From assembly GCA_008360975.2 (NCBI GenBank), contig CM039183.1, positions 51,731,350 through 51,795,349 on the forward strand: DNA of 64,000 nucleotides. The letters run 5' to 3'. Below the pieces are notes generated by a model, which was not told the DNA's origin, made no database searches, and was given only the letters and a program-made list of their open reading frames with translations. Position 1 is the stretch's first letter, and each line of letters begins with the position of its first letter. Below are positions 40,801 to 52,505 of the stretch, one piece after another. The stretch comes from Lichenostomus cassidix (taxonomy: Eukaryota > Chordata > Aves > Passeriformes > Meliphagidae). The position numbers and the translations under genes were made by a program.

Positions 40801-41980
40801 TCTGATATGCTACAAGCATGTTATTAGAGCCAAAAAACTATACCAAAAGAAGAGTTCAGTGAATCTCTTCAGCAATAAAAAAAAATTGCAAAAATACATC
40901 ACAAGCATTCACCATCCTGACTCACTTAAAAATACTCTCATTCTTGCCAAAAGCACTGCGCTGCCACATTACCTCTTCTTCTAGATTTTCACTCTAAAAC
41001 TGAAATACAATGTACTGCTCTGCCCACAGCATATTGTTAATTACACCCCAAATGGAAAGCATTTAGCTTCTGTATTGTCACTCTTCTGCTCTGCTCATTT
41101 CAGCATTTTATACTTTATAATCAAATGTACACTAATGTTGAAGTAGCATTGTATGACTGAAAAGCAATAAATCTCACATGGCACCCTAGCTTTATCCCAG
41201 AGAAAAATATAGGTGTAAATCACCACTTATAAATAAACTATAAAATAGGTATGAATTACCATTTCTAGGAAAAAGACAATATAATATGCATCTAGAATTG
41301 GTCAAAACAGGTTCTTAAGAATTTTAAGTCAATCACAATCCTAAAGGCCCATTCTGTACAACAAACATGGCTTTAATCAGACACATATACCAGGATGTGC
41401 TTGCAGAATCAGCATTTCCCATTATGAACGGTGGTACACAGTAGAGACAAGGTTGCTGTTCACTTGCTTTTTAACAGGAGAATGGGAAAATAAAACATTT
41501 ACTTCTTATACAAATATTAGCAATATGCACTGCTGTTCAACTATTTTTTCAAAAATCTTTCAGCAGACAGATTGAGAAGAAAAGGCGTTTTCTAAAGAAA
41601 AAATCTCATTGTCCATTCAACTATATGTCTTTAACGTTCCTATCCAAATCAGTGGGATTCTCCTATAAAAGGATTACATTCAGTAAGCCTGGTGAAGAAT
41701 GTTGTGTAACACATCACCTTGTAAGCAGAAACTTTTACTTACAATGATGGTCAAAAAAAAACATGACAGCAGGAGAATCTGATACTAGCCATAGACTCAT
41801 CACAGAAAGCTAGTTTCACTAAAGCCACTTCTCCCTTCCTTCAGTAGTATCACACCATATCAGTTTTGTTTTACATAGACATAAATTGGCAGTGTCTACT
41901 CTTGTCATTCACACAGTTCCTGCTATCAGGAAGGTTACTCAGAGAAACACAACTCCTTATTAATACAAGCTTGACCCAAA

Positions 41981-41998
41981 CAACAACAACAACAACAA
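41981..41998. repeat. (CAA)6 microsatellite
   Basis: Six tandem CAA trinucleotides. A short simple repeat in the TULP4 intron. Confidence 0.9.
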
Positions 41999-43668
41999 AG
42001 AATCAAACATAACATTTTCATTTCCTTTGAGTCTATCTCTCATGCCTGTCAGTGTTAGTTGAAAGGATGCACAGCTAAACCTGCACAGCAACTATGCAGT
42101 GACCCAGAAAGACAATCTAATGGCCAACTGAGTAAATAAAGCAAAACCAGCCAAACCCAAAGGGCAGTGTGCACATGAGCATCTTCTTCACTTAACTGGG
42201 CACATACTGAAACCTAGTCTCGTATTTCTGAGTTCTGCAACAAGACTTCACATTCCCATAAACAGCACTTTCTGCATTGTTCCCAAAACACATATTACGC
42301 AAAAGAAGAGAAACAAATGCCCAGGTTCACAGAAAAGTTAGGTAACAAAATATAGAGAAACAAAAAGTAATTACTGTGTCATACACTTAAAAAATAAAAT
42401 GCAATTTTTAATTGAAAATTAAACTGACAACTAGCTGTCATTCAAACCAAAATGCTGGATTCAAACATCATTCTTCCCTTTGGGAAAACGTGGCTGTATT
42501 TTTTTTGAATGAATCTGAATGAACGTGATACAATATATACATGAATCTGTCTCTCATCTATACATACGAAAGTCTGTATGATTTACCATACACCCACAGC
42601 CATACACACAAAGCATGTGGAACCAATTATTTCAGACAAAGTATTTACTGGCTTCTCCCTTTTTCCTTAAAAAGAGAATTGTTATTAATGTTACACAAGA
42701 ACTAAAACTACCTGCTTCTGAATCTTTGGTGCAGCTTGTGTTGAAAGGGCAATATATATTAGAGGTGTACCCAAAAAGGAGCACAAGAGACAAGAAAAAA
42801 CACACTGTATCTTTCATTTTCATTTCAGTACATAATATGTCATTCCACCCACCAACCTGACAGCCAATCTTTGATTTGGCCAGATCCTTTTCAAAGAACA
42901 CACCTAAACACATCCTTACTAAAAAGCAGCAACTAAGTCCTCAGCATTGTCCAAGACACTTTGTATGCTACTGGGAATCACCTGCACTTTCCATGAAGCT
43001 TTATACAGAGAAAGAGATGGGTGCCATGAAGATAATAAAGCACAGCTGAACTATCAGTTTATGCCAACAGATTTATGCCTTTCAGAAAATACAAATGGAA
43101 AAGTTTCTGTATCATTGTACTCAGGACAAGGCCTTGCACACTTGAAGTTATAGCATTTTACTGCAGGGCATCTCAGCATTTCCCTGAGAAGTCACACTTG
43201 GCCTTTTTTTTTAACAAAATCAGAAATTTTTCCAGATATGACACTATCTCCTGTCATAGGCCATTCCAGTTCGCAGCTTCTGAAAATCTGTCAGACTTCA
43301 ACCAAGCTTTTCTCCCATTCCCCTGCCTTTCCATTAGTCTCCCAAGCCAGACTTTAGAACTGTGTAAAAGCAGTCAACTATTACAACTTTTAACTCCCAT
43401 TAACATCCATTTATTGCATTTGCCTGGAAACTAGCAGGTGCTGGGGAATGAAGGAGAAAGTAGGCCAAAAAGAAACCAGAAAACTTCCCACCATCAGTCT
43501 TACATGCTTGAATTTACCAGAAAAACTCCAACTGACCCAAATCAATTTGGATTAGTCTTGAGTCTCCTTCATACCGCTCTGTCAAATTTCAATCAGAAAT
43601 ACTTTCAAAAACAAAAAAAGAAGAAGAAAAAAGACATCTATCAATTTCTTTAAAGTGTAACACATTTT

Positions 43669-43674
43669 GCTTAC
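43669..43674 (-). other. TULP4: Splice donor of TULP4 first coding exon
   Basis: On the minus strand the exon ends GAG and is followed directly by GTAAGC, matching the U1 donor consensus at all but the last position. Reading through gives SKMCYTLKK and departs from the TULP4 protein, which continues with a Val; this confirms the boundary. The intron then runs down to position 1 and beyond. Confidence 0.93.
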
Positions 43675-43926
43675 CTCACTGTTGTGGCCCCTCAAATTGA
43701 AGTTGATTCTCTGAGGGGTGTTCCGGTCCCTCCTGCAATGGCTGGAAGTAAAAGTGACGCCTACAACTCCTCTGCCATTGCCTGTTGCCAACCAGCCTTC
43801 CTCATAGTACCGCCTCCTGCACACCGGTTTCTCCTTCTCACTTTTGGGGACTCTCCCTTTCCAGGAGAGGCAGAGGATGTTGGAATCGCTGCAAAGAACA
43901 GGCCCATGTTCCACTGCTGCATACAT
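43675..43926 (-). CDS. TULP4: TULP4 first coding exon (residues 1-84)
   Basis: This exon encodes the N-terminus of tubby-like protein 4. Read on the minus strand from the ATG at 43926-43924, it gives 84 codons beginning MYAAVEHGPVLCSDSNILCL, continuing through RRRYYEEGWLATGNGRGVVG and ending NFNLRGHNSE. I recognise this as the conserved start of vertebrate TULP4/TUSP. The full family protein is about 1,500 residues, with N-terminal WD40-type repeats, a central SOCS box thought to recruit Elongin B/C and a cullin ubiquitin ligase, and a C-terminal tubby domain; only the segment leading into the WD40 region is here. The start is well supported: an in-frame TAA lies at 43986-43984, no in-frame ATG lies between, and the -3 base is A. 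The exon ends on a complete codon (GAG) followed by GTAAGC, so it is phase 0. It has no frameshift or stop. The remaining coding exons are outside the window. Confidence 0.96.
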
Positions 43927-43954
43927 GCTTTTTAAATATTTTATTTTTTGACAT
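43838..43954 (-). promoter_or_regulatory. Overlapping out-of-frame upstream ORF (38 codons)
   Basis: The minus-strand ATG at 43954-43952 lies 28 bases before the TULP4 ATG, in a different frame. It stays open across the TULP4 start and stops at TGA (43840-43838), 89 bases inside the coding exon. Ribosomes using it could not simply reinitiate at the TULP4 ATG. Its context is weak (C at -3) whereas the TULP4 ATG has A at -3, so leaky scanning past it is expected. Confidence 0.5.
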
Positions 43955-43983
43955 AAGAAAGTAATATGTCTAGTGCACAAAAT

Positions 43984-44034
43984 TTAAATCAATTTTTTTT
44001 TTTTTATTGATAAGACTGACCTGGGATAGATCAT
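43984..44034 (-). promoter_or_regulatory. Upstream ORF 2 in TULP4 leader (16 codons)
   Basis: The minus-strand ATG at 44034-44032 opens MIYPRSVLSIKKKKLI and ends at the TAA at 43986-43984. It is in the same frame as TULP4, so only this stop separates it from the main frame. It runs through 12 of 13 consecutive A residues (four Lys codons), a tract prone to length change. A one- or two-base indel there would change the frame and move the stop. Confidence 0.5.
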
Positions 44035-44054
44035 TGAAAGGGACGAGGATGGGG

Positions 44055-44084
44055 TCAGTGTTTATAAATATCCACCAAATGCAT
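44055..44084 (-). promoter_or_regulatory. Upstream ORF 1 in TULP4 leader (9 codons)
   Basis: On the minus strand the ATG at 44084-44082 opens MHLVDIYKH and stops at TGA (44057-44055), 129 bases before the TULP4 start. It lies in the leader under both acceptor models. Short upstream frames of this kind can lower initiation at the main start; translation here is inferred, not shown. Confidence 0.5.
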
Positions 44085-44121
44085 AGTGAAAAATTCCTCT
44101 ATAAAAGATGATGGCAGTTGG

Positions 44122-44511
44122 CTAAGAAAAAGTAACACTTAAAAAAAAATTCAGGTTCATTTTTGTTTGAGTCTGTAGAGTGGGGGTGCACTTATCCTTT
44201 GGAGAAACAGCTACTTCATAAGAGGCGCTCAAGAATGGTTAAGTCATCTTTTTGCTCAACTTGATATAATCTTTATACAGCCTGAGATTCCAGTTTAGCG
44301 TAATGCAATTCCAGAGACAAAGAGTTGCAAATGTGTAGGTTTCAAGTAACTTAAGGCTTTTAAAATTTCCTCCAGTCAGATTTTCTTCAAAAGTTCAGTT
44401 GCAGAAATTTAAACACACGCACATACATATATATGTATATATATGACATTCCTCTTTTCCAAGCTGCCCTCTGGCATATCTTTTCCATCTGATGTATTTC
44501 TGCTGCTAAAG
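44122..44511 (-). other. TULP4: Possible upstream extension of TULP4 leader exon
   Basis: A second, equally good minus-strand acceptor lies at 44513-44512: a pyrimidine tract (CTTTTTTTCCC) and then CAATCTCTTTCAG, with the exon starting C at 44511. If it is used, the leader exon is 390 bases longer and includes the TA/CA-rich stretch at 44413-44444 plus further upstream ATGs. If the 44121 acceptor is used, this segment is intron. The part from 44160 to 44400 is non-repetitive. Sequence alone does not decide. Confidence 0.35.
44413..44444. repeat. CA/TA-rich simple repeat near TULP4 leader
   Basis: ACACACGCACATACATATAT followed by ATGTATATATATGAC. It is leader sequence if the 44511 acceptor is used and intron if the 44121 acceptor is used. 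Its ATATATGTATATATAT core is nearly self-complementary. Confidence 0.85.
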
Positions 44512-44513
44512 CT

Positions 44514-46399
44514 GAAAGAGATTGCATAAAGGGAAAAAAAGGCACACAAACCGTGTGAAACAACAGACCCGAACTTGTGCAGGCACTGGTGTGCCAGGCC
44601 AGTTGGGAGATCCCTCTTGGTACTGAACCGCTCGTTGGACTCAAAAGTTTTTGCAATCCAAAGCCAATCCAATTTTCATTGCAGCACTTTTTTTCCACCA
44701 GAGACCCAACACAGCCTGAACTGTTTATCACGCTATCTTGCCTGCTTTCCCACTTTTTGCTGCCACACACGAATGAAAAAGAACCCCCTCTTCATTTATA
44801 GCAGAATCAAAAATGCTCTAAAGCTTTTAGCTTTCAAAGTAGATAAGTTTGCCTCAGGTGAACCATGAAGTTCTCTCTCCTGTGAAACAGGCTAAAATGT
44901 CAAGCTGTTTTTCCTTTACTTTTCCCTTTTTTTCTGCTACAAGGAATCACAGACTTTTCATTCTACCATAAAAAACAAATGCCAGAATTAAAGCACATCA
45001 AGTAAGCACTCTTTCCAAATCTTCTAAAATTCAAGGAAGGAAGAAATATAATCATCTAAAAAAGAAAGAGAAGCAGCATTAAAAATCTGACTTCCTGGGT
45101 TCACTATTTCTCTAGGTATTTTCCTTGCTTGTTTGATCGGATCTTTCCTTCTTGATGCTTGTCTACAGCACAGATTCATAGTTCCAGACACAACATTTGC
45201 AGCTGTACAAGAAGGAAACATATGAAGTATTCCAATCGTTTTATTTGAATAACATTTATGAGCTCAATTATTTAGTATTTATACCACACTAAGTGAAAAG
45301 AGGAAAAAGGAGAGGGAGAAAGAATATGCAAGTTTGATGACCTGGTTAACTCAAGGACAGCGAGGTTTGCTCAGTTCAATGCCCAGACTTGTCCCATAGT
45401 TCCTCAACTTATTTACTTCCAGTCATCATTACTCAGCAGACGGTCACGATTTATTAGTCCATTCACAATCTACTGAGCCCAAAGCAAAACGTGCCAAAGA
45501 CCATACATTATTCCTCTGCTACAACAAAATCAGTTTCCTTTGCCCTCTTGATTCTTCTGTTTCCCTCACAGCTATTGACTGAGATCGTGGAGGTATTTAT
45601 TAGGCTTTTCCCGCACAGCGAGTGTTTTTTCTTTCTCTTCTTGCAAACCTTTTTCACTCGTGAAGACCATGTGGAAAGTTGAACATTACTGGCAGGTGTC
45701 TTTGCATGGATTACTGGTTCCTGTGCTGTGATGGTGCTCCATCTGGTTCTCAAATTAATTTTCATCAATTGCAAAGCTCTCAGGAATATGCCAGAGCAAG
45801 TCTACGTGATGACAAAAACATGCGCGTTTTCATGTACATGCAGTGCACACACCAATCTGCCTCTGCCTTTTCAGTTTAGGTGTGGTAACCTTGTAAAATG
45901 ACCGCTACTCAAAACTTGAAATTCCTGGATTCTTCCAACTCTGCAAGGCAAAACATACACACACAAAAAGAAAACAGTGAATAAAGTAAGTCACAAAACA
46001 ACTTAAATATAACAGTATTACTGTTAGAGTAATCAAGGCATTATGATTAAGTATTTTATATAAAGTAGTTTATGGGAGTTCAAGAACTTTATTTATATAA
46101 TACATAGATATTCATTATGTCTTATATCTTCAGATACTTATTTGGTATATTTGTATTTGATATACACACAAAGACGAACAACAAAATTTTCTTTTTCACT
46201 TTTTAAATTCCCAAAACTTTTCACAATGGATGTGTATAGCCCATGAAATGTATCTGGGAAGGATGAAAAAAAAAATGAGAGCTTTCTTCTGGTCACACTC
46301 TCTACAACAAACTCAAGATTTCACAACTCTGGAGTGAGGATATGGAAGAGAGATGTTAGTGACAGAGCAGGCACAGGGTTAGACTCTGAGGCACATGAA
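44514..46399 (-). other. TULP4: TULP4 upstream intron next to the leader exon
   Basis: Unique sequence preceding the leader. It supplies the pyrimidine tract (minus strand) for the 44511 acceptor. Short plus- and minus-strand frames around 44575-44868 and 45491-45879 show no known protein. No CpG island or promoter is visible, so the transcription start lies further away. Confidence 0.6.
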
Positions 46400-46797
46400 C
46401 AGAATCACAAAATGGCAGAGCTGGAAAGGAGCTCTGGACATTATGTGGTCCAACCACCACAGAGGCATCTGGAGTCAGTTGCCCAGGACCGTATCCAGGT
46501 GGCTTCTGAATATCTCCAAGGATGAAAACCCTATGAAATCTCTGGGCACCCTGAACCAGTGCTCAGTCATCCTCACAATAAAGTGATTCCTGATTTTCAG
46601 AGGGAACCATCTGTGTTTCAGCTTGTGCTTATTGCCCCTGGTTCTGTCACTGGACACCACCGTTAAGAGCCTGTCTCTCTCATTTAATTCCCTCCCATCA
46701 AGTGTACACATCGAAAAGATCTCCTCGAGCTTTTTCTTCTCCAGGCTGAAGAGTCTCAGCTCTCAGACTTTCCTCATAGAAAAGATATGCCAAACCA
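46400..46797 (-). mobile_element. CR1 LINE 3' fragment
   Basis: Reversed CR1 3' end in the TULP4 upstream intron. Landmarks on the plus strand are AGAATCACAAAATGGCAGAG, TTGCCCAGGACCGTATCCAG, TGAATATCTCCAAGGATG, TTTTCAGAGGGAACCATCTG and TTCTTCTCCAGGCTGAAGAG. It fades out after TTTCCTCATAGAAAAGATAT. The several short open frames over 46334-46856 belong to this repeat and are not genes. Confidence 0.92.
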
Positions 46798-49700
46798 TGA
46801 AAGTACAGCGAACTTATCAGTCTCAAAAAGACTGGGAAGATTCCCCCAGGGCTTAAACTACTGCTTTAAAGAGATCTAAGGTACTTCAAAATTAAAGCTT
46901 AAAAGTCTGAATCAATACAGATGAATTTGAAAACTATTCAAATCCTGCTTAAATCTCCATTTGAAAAAGGGGAGAAAAATTCCCCAAAGTCAGTTTTATA
47001 CAGAAGAGTGCAAATAAAGCACAATAGACCAAGCAAAAGGCTATTCAGGATATTCCAGCAGTTGTATCCAAAGTGCACAAATATGAACACTTATTGAATC
47101 TATACAGTTACTGCTAAAGAAAGCCCATTTAAATTCAGAACTGCATTCATAACACCCATCAGAGCTCTAAAAAGGGTCTTGTCTTTATTACATAAAGCAC
47201 TATACTAACCTCATGTTTCCTGTAATTAACCACTTATTTTATTCTAGCATAGATGTATCAATAAGCTTTCTTTTTAAAAAAGAAAAGAATAGATAAGAAA
47301 ACAAATTTATAGATATAAAGACAAAGTTGTAAAGTAGTTTACAACACTACACAGTTGGCTGACTTATCAAAAACGCTGTCCATGAGATTTGGTGAGTCAC
47401 TGCCAGACCTCTTCAGCACTACAACTCACTTAAGTTCTAAAAATAATGACTACTATTAATTTCTTTTTCATCATAGCAAGACAATATGAGGAATGTCACC
47501 TTTCCAAATTTCTGGTGCTTCTCAATTACAGTCCATAAAAGAAAGTTCATATAAAGGAAAACACAGAAAAACTTTCAGAGTACAATGGTTTGTAGACGAA
47601 CTTCTGCATTTATCAAGCAAACTTGATCCTCTGAAGGATCAGTGCCATTGTTTCCACACCTACTGGAATCTTCCTAACAGGTATCTGCATTCAAGAGTTG
47701 GTATTTTATATTAGTAGCACATGCGTTATAATGCAAGCCTTTACTAATCCTACAAAGAAACAAACAAAAAAACGTTTACTGAGAAAACAAAGTCTCTGAA
47801 ATATCACAGCAGAATGAGTTAAGCACTGAACAGAATTGTTTGAACTGTACAAGAACCATGAGTTTACAAGTGGATTTTAAAATACAGATAACTAGAGATG
47901 CAGTGGCTTTGCATAAAATCTGTATGCAATTTCTGTCCTTATTCACTGCATATAAGATTAATAAGTTTGAGAAAAGGACTCATCTGCATCTTGGTCAATA
48001 ACCTTCTCTCACCTTAGTCCCATTTACCATCACTTTCAAGATCCGACAGACCAAAGGCTTCTCCTCTTAAAAATACCCTAACTGCATTAGGAATGCTGGA
48101 CAGGGAGAGATGAAAATCTAAAATAACTACAAAAGGAATAAAATCAGTCATTATTCAAATACTTTCTCAACACAATACAACCTATGAGAATATTTTACCT
48201 TTAAATCGCTGAGGATTGACTGTACCTTTATGTTATATTCAGAGACCAGAAAAAAAAGACTTTTAAGACTAGTATCACACACTCAAAATACAGACTAAAT
48301 TAAGATTACATATACATATATATTAAGACTTAACTCTTTCCATTCCCTTCTTCATTTCTATCCACTTCCTAAGAAATAACCTAATTAAAAGATTCAGGTG
48401 CTAGGCTTCCCTCTAGAAAATCAATAATTTAGACACTCCCCTTCTGCCATCATTACAGCAGTCTGACAGCTCTGGTCCTTTTCATATGTCAGAATCAAGT
48501 TTTTGTCTTGTTTTTCCCCACCAAGGAGCAGCAGGGTAATGGCTTCCACCTCTATTGCGAAGTATGTGCAAGAGCAGAGGATAAAAAAGCATGACAGAAG
48601 AGCTGGATGTTACTTGCACTATCTTACCACTAATCCAAAGTCAGTTTGGGCTCACCATATCAAGAGAACTTGGCCTTCCAGATGGAACTCATCCAAACTA
48701 CATTTCTAACTGAAGATATTTTATAATCAAAATTTGTGCACCTTTCCTTTCACAGCAGTGCAAGGACTAATCACAGAAGTACACCACAATCTGACTTTGA
48801 TGGTAAATTATTTCTAACACTACTAGGACAATAAATATCAACAAAATGCCTATTCCACTCCCACTTACAGGGTAGCTGAAAATGTATTTTCTCTGGATTT
48901 TCCCTTTCACAAAGGGAGATGCTACTTGAACTCATCCTCTAATACTGTTTTGAATCTAAGCTCAGTGATGTAAAATATTTAAGTACAAATACCTAATGAG
49001 ACAAGAACATATTAGACCCATGACACAGGAAAGCAAGATCCACAAGTATTTTATTTCATTTTGCTTTGAAAGCATAGTTCTTCTCAAATGCAGAACCCAG
49101 CAGCAAGTTATGTTTCTGCATGACAGAAAATTTAGGTACTAATTTTAAAAAATGAGCTTATAAACATTAGCTGTCCTACTGCAGTGTCAATATTTAACTC
49201 AACATTTTTATCTTCTAACTGTTTTCATTAACTTATATAAAGTGTGTTAAGCCACAGTTGGACAATCAGAAAAATATTTGTTTGTTCTCATGCATCTTTC
49301 ATTGAGGTGTCTGTTTTGTTGACAGAAAGAAGTCATGCACAGCCCAATGCACCAATACTGCAGCAAGTTCTTGAGTCTTTTGTTTATTCAAACCCCTATT
49401 CTTCAAGGCTCCAGAGCAGAGAATCTGAAGGTGAGGATAAAAGGGGACTGGGAAGGGAAGGAAAGCAAAGAAGGAAAATTCAAGTGAGTACACACTATTT
49501 CTAAATTATTATCGCCAAAAAACCAAAACAAATAAAGACTGCTTTTGGAAGATTCTGACTGCCCAAACATCTTAAGGAAAGAAATACAAGATAAAGAGTC
49601 TTTGAAAAGACTTCAGGATTTTTCAGCCTAATCAGGTTTCTTTCCTGTCAAACCTGCATAAGGTCAAAGGAAACTGTACTTCTCCCTCCCTTTACAGCCT

Positions 49701-52505
49701 AAGAAAGAAAAAAATGTACACCAGTGTCCACAAAGATTACAAGGTATTTTAAAAGTGCCAGCCACAACTAGTTTGGCACAAGCTGATGGCAGATGGTCCC
49801 ACCAGCTATCAAATGGGGACAGTGGGAGCAACCTCCAAGGTTACTGTTGAACACTACACTACAAAATTGGCATATCCTGTAAGAGAGTTACTGTATTACA
49901 GGCTACTACAGAGATAGAAGGTGGTAAAATGATACAATTTGTTGTTTATTTAGTCCAATTTATAAATCCACAAAAATTATTAAATAGTCCTATATAAAAA
50001 AGAAGAAATAGTATTATTTAACAAAACTAACTACATTCCTGAAAAGCCTGAAGAAAAGATTAACTGGCTTGGAGATAAAAGACTTTTTTCCATTAAAAAT
50101 GGGCCAATTCCACAGGGAAAAAATGTAATTTTGACCTGAATAGGTACTGGTTTTCCTCTTCTTTCACTCATATCTTCTAACTATCTTTACTTTATTCACC
50201 TCCCATTGTGGCATAAGTCACTGAGGTTAACACCTTCCTTACAAATTACAGAGCAATACAAAATTAATTTGGAGGATGTGACTCTAAATAAATACCAAAA
50301 ACCTAAATAGTGATTGTAAAAATGCTCTCTACCCCAAGAAAAATGAATGAAGAGTGTAAAAGAAAAGTTAGAAGATGCTTGTTTTTTGTTGTGCTTGTTC
50401 TCAAATGGCTTTCTCTCTTCAATATTTGTCCTTGTGTAATTCTAGTAGCTCTTCCCCTGCTTGGAGACAGCCTGGGGAAGACAGTCAGTCATGTTAATCA
50501 GAGATGCAGAAAGATCTGCAACTCCAGCATTGCTGCCCAAAAACAGATACGGAGCAAAGGTGTGATGCCAGGCACTGTGACGTGACACTGATAACTGCCA
50601 GCTCATTAACACAGACACTGTAATGTTAGTTATATGTACCTATATATCATTAAGCAAATAAAACTGACTGAAAATTTATTTTTTGGCATATTGAGGGAAG
50701 TGAAGCTTGTGTGAGAGGTTGCTCAGCAGACATTCATTGTGAATACTGACAAAATTTATTTCAATGCAATACTCTGACAAACTTACTACTGTCTCCTCCC
50801 CAAATTACACTCTCAGAGAAGTGAAAATAAAAAATAGTAGTAGCTGAATGACCCTCCTGGGTTCTTGTAATAGTGGAGAAGGCAATATATCTATGTTGCA
50901 TACATTTTTAAAGCTCCTGTGTGAAAAAGAAGAGAAATATTTGTATTATTTCTAGAATTATTATATATATTACACTTTCAATTACTGGTGCTACATCAAC
51001 AGATTAAATGGGAGCTAAATTGAAAAACAGAAAGAATACTCAAGGAACAAATTTTAACATGCCATCAGGAAAGTATTTTTCAAAAAAAACACCTAGGATT
51101 TTTAACCAAACTGTTAGAAGCTACTAATTGTGAGATGCCAAATTTATACACATTCTCCAAAAAGTGGAGGCCTGAAAACATGAAATATAGCAGATTGTTA
51201 AAAATCCTACCTATGCAGGAAGTGAGGTAAACAGTTATGCTGTTCACAGGGAAAAGAAGTTGGAAATGATAAAAGCAATGCAGAACCAACTCAGTCTCAA
51301 ATCTAAGGGTATTTGAGATATCTGAAACTACCAAAACATGCAAGAGAAAATATCTACTTTTTTGTTGCTGTTTGGTTTTGAAACATTTTCTTTAACAACC
51401 ACATGTTTTTGTTGAATAAGTAATATATCCATTTGTGAAAGAACTGATGCCAGTTCCTTTAATCAGTTACTGGTCAAACACACTCATGGGAAATTTCTGA
51501 GTCAAACAATGCTAGATCTGTTATGCTTACATGGTCAGGAAGCAAACCAGAAAAATAACTGAAGGTTGGACTTCACTACAAAGCATTCTGCTGTAAGACA
51601 AACAAGTTATCTCTGCTCCCACCACTCTAATCACTTCTTTCTCAACCCCTAGCATGGCACACTATGCCACTCACTTAAGCTAGAATGACCATTCAAGGTG
51701 CCACCATCTGAGTAGCAGAGAAGTGAGCCAACAAAAAATTTCAGAAACTAAGATTCATAACTTGACCAATACATATGTGGTTTACTAGATTCAGCCACAC
51801 TCTCAACTTCCTTTGTGACAAACCACATCCCTCCAGCATCTCCTAACACAAAGCATTAGCACCCTTTCCATTGTGCAGTTCAAGAAGCTGATCTTGCTGA
51901 AAACTTACTCTCCAAAAACAGCAACTGATTTTAAGAGAGCTTCCCATAGTGAAGTCACCATGCACAAAGGGGTTGGGAAGAATGGCAATAAATTTCAATC
52001 AGTTTGAACCATGCCCAAAAGTTTTTGCTCTTTTAAGTTGAATCAATCCCTGACACAGTCCCAGTGCTGTCCCACATTCAGCTACGCTGGCAAACTGGAA
52101 AAGGTACAAGACAAGTGAGATACAAAAGGGAGCAATATTTGCAACCAGCATTGCCACCTGAACGTTAGTTATTGCTAATAAAGTTTGGGCATAGAATATT
52201 TCTGAACTCAGGGGTTTGTCCTTAGAAGAGAGGGAAGCAAGGTTTTTCTCCTGAGGATTAATTTAAGATGGCTTAGATGTCCTGGAGCCACAGCTACCCA
52301 TCAGCCATGAAAATATGCCTCATTTTCAAACAAACTGAAGTGAGCTGAAATAGTTCAGACAGATGTTGAAAGACCTGTTTCAGGAAAAAAACAGCACAAG
52401 TAACACATAGTAGACTTTTAAAATGTTGGAGATTCACACGACTTGAAAACACATCCAAAAGCTTTAGAGATTCAAAGAAATGTGAAGTGTGACCAAGAAA
52501 TTCCT

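Larger units (their letters stand above)
36267..43668 (-). other. TULP4: TULP4 downstream intron, part nearest the coding exon
   Basis: The 7.4 kb immediately downstream (in transcription direction) of the donor. No further exon, gene or recognisable transposon seen; only A15 at 37801 and (CAA)6 at 41981. Confidence 0.7.
43927..44121 (-). other. TULP4: TULP4 5' untranslated leader, exon-proximal part
   Basis: This stretch directly precedes the TULP4 start codon on the minus strand. No convincing acceptor lies between 43926 and 44121, so it should be transcribed leader in either exon model. The minus strand has an acceptor at 44123-44122: a T-rich tract, then CTTTTTCTTAG, with the exon starting CCAACTGCC at 44121. 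The leader contains 13 consecutive A (minus strand; plus-strand T at 43993-44005), three upstream ATGs listed separately, and an in-frame TAA at 43986-43984 that fixes the protein start. That TULP4 has a non-coding first exon and a long leader in mammals is from memory; the exact edge here is inferred. Confidence 0.6.

Noticed and set aside
43675..43980. Longer TULP4 N-terminus starting at 43980
   Set aside because: The first codon of that extension is TTG, not ATG, and an in-frame TAA lies two codons further upstream; Met at 43926 is the proper start.
44387..44770. 127-codon minus-strand frame upstream of TULP4 as a separate protein
   Set aside because: It spans the candidate acceptor at 44513-44512 and the TA-rich simple repeat, and shows no homology; unlikely to be a translated unit.
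46334..46856. Cluster of overlapping short ORFs on both strands
   Set aside because: They coincide with the CR1 fragment and are repeat-derived.
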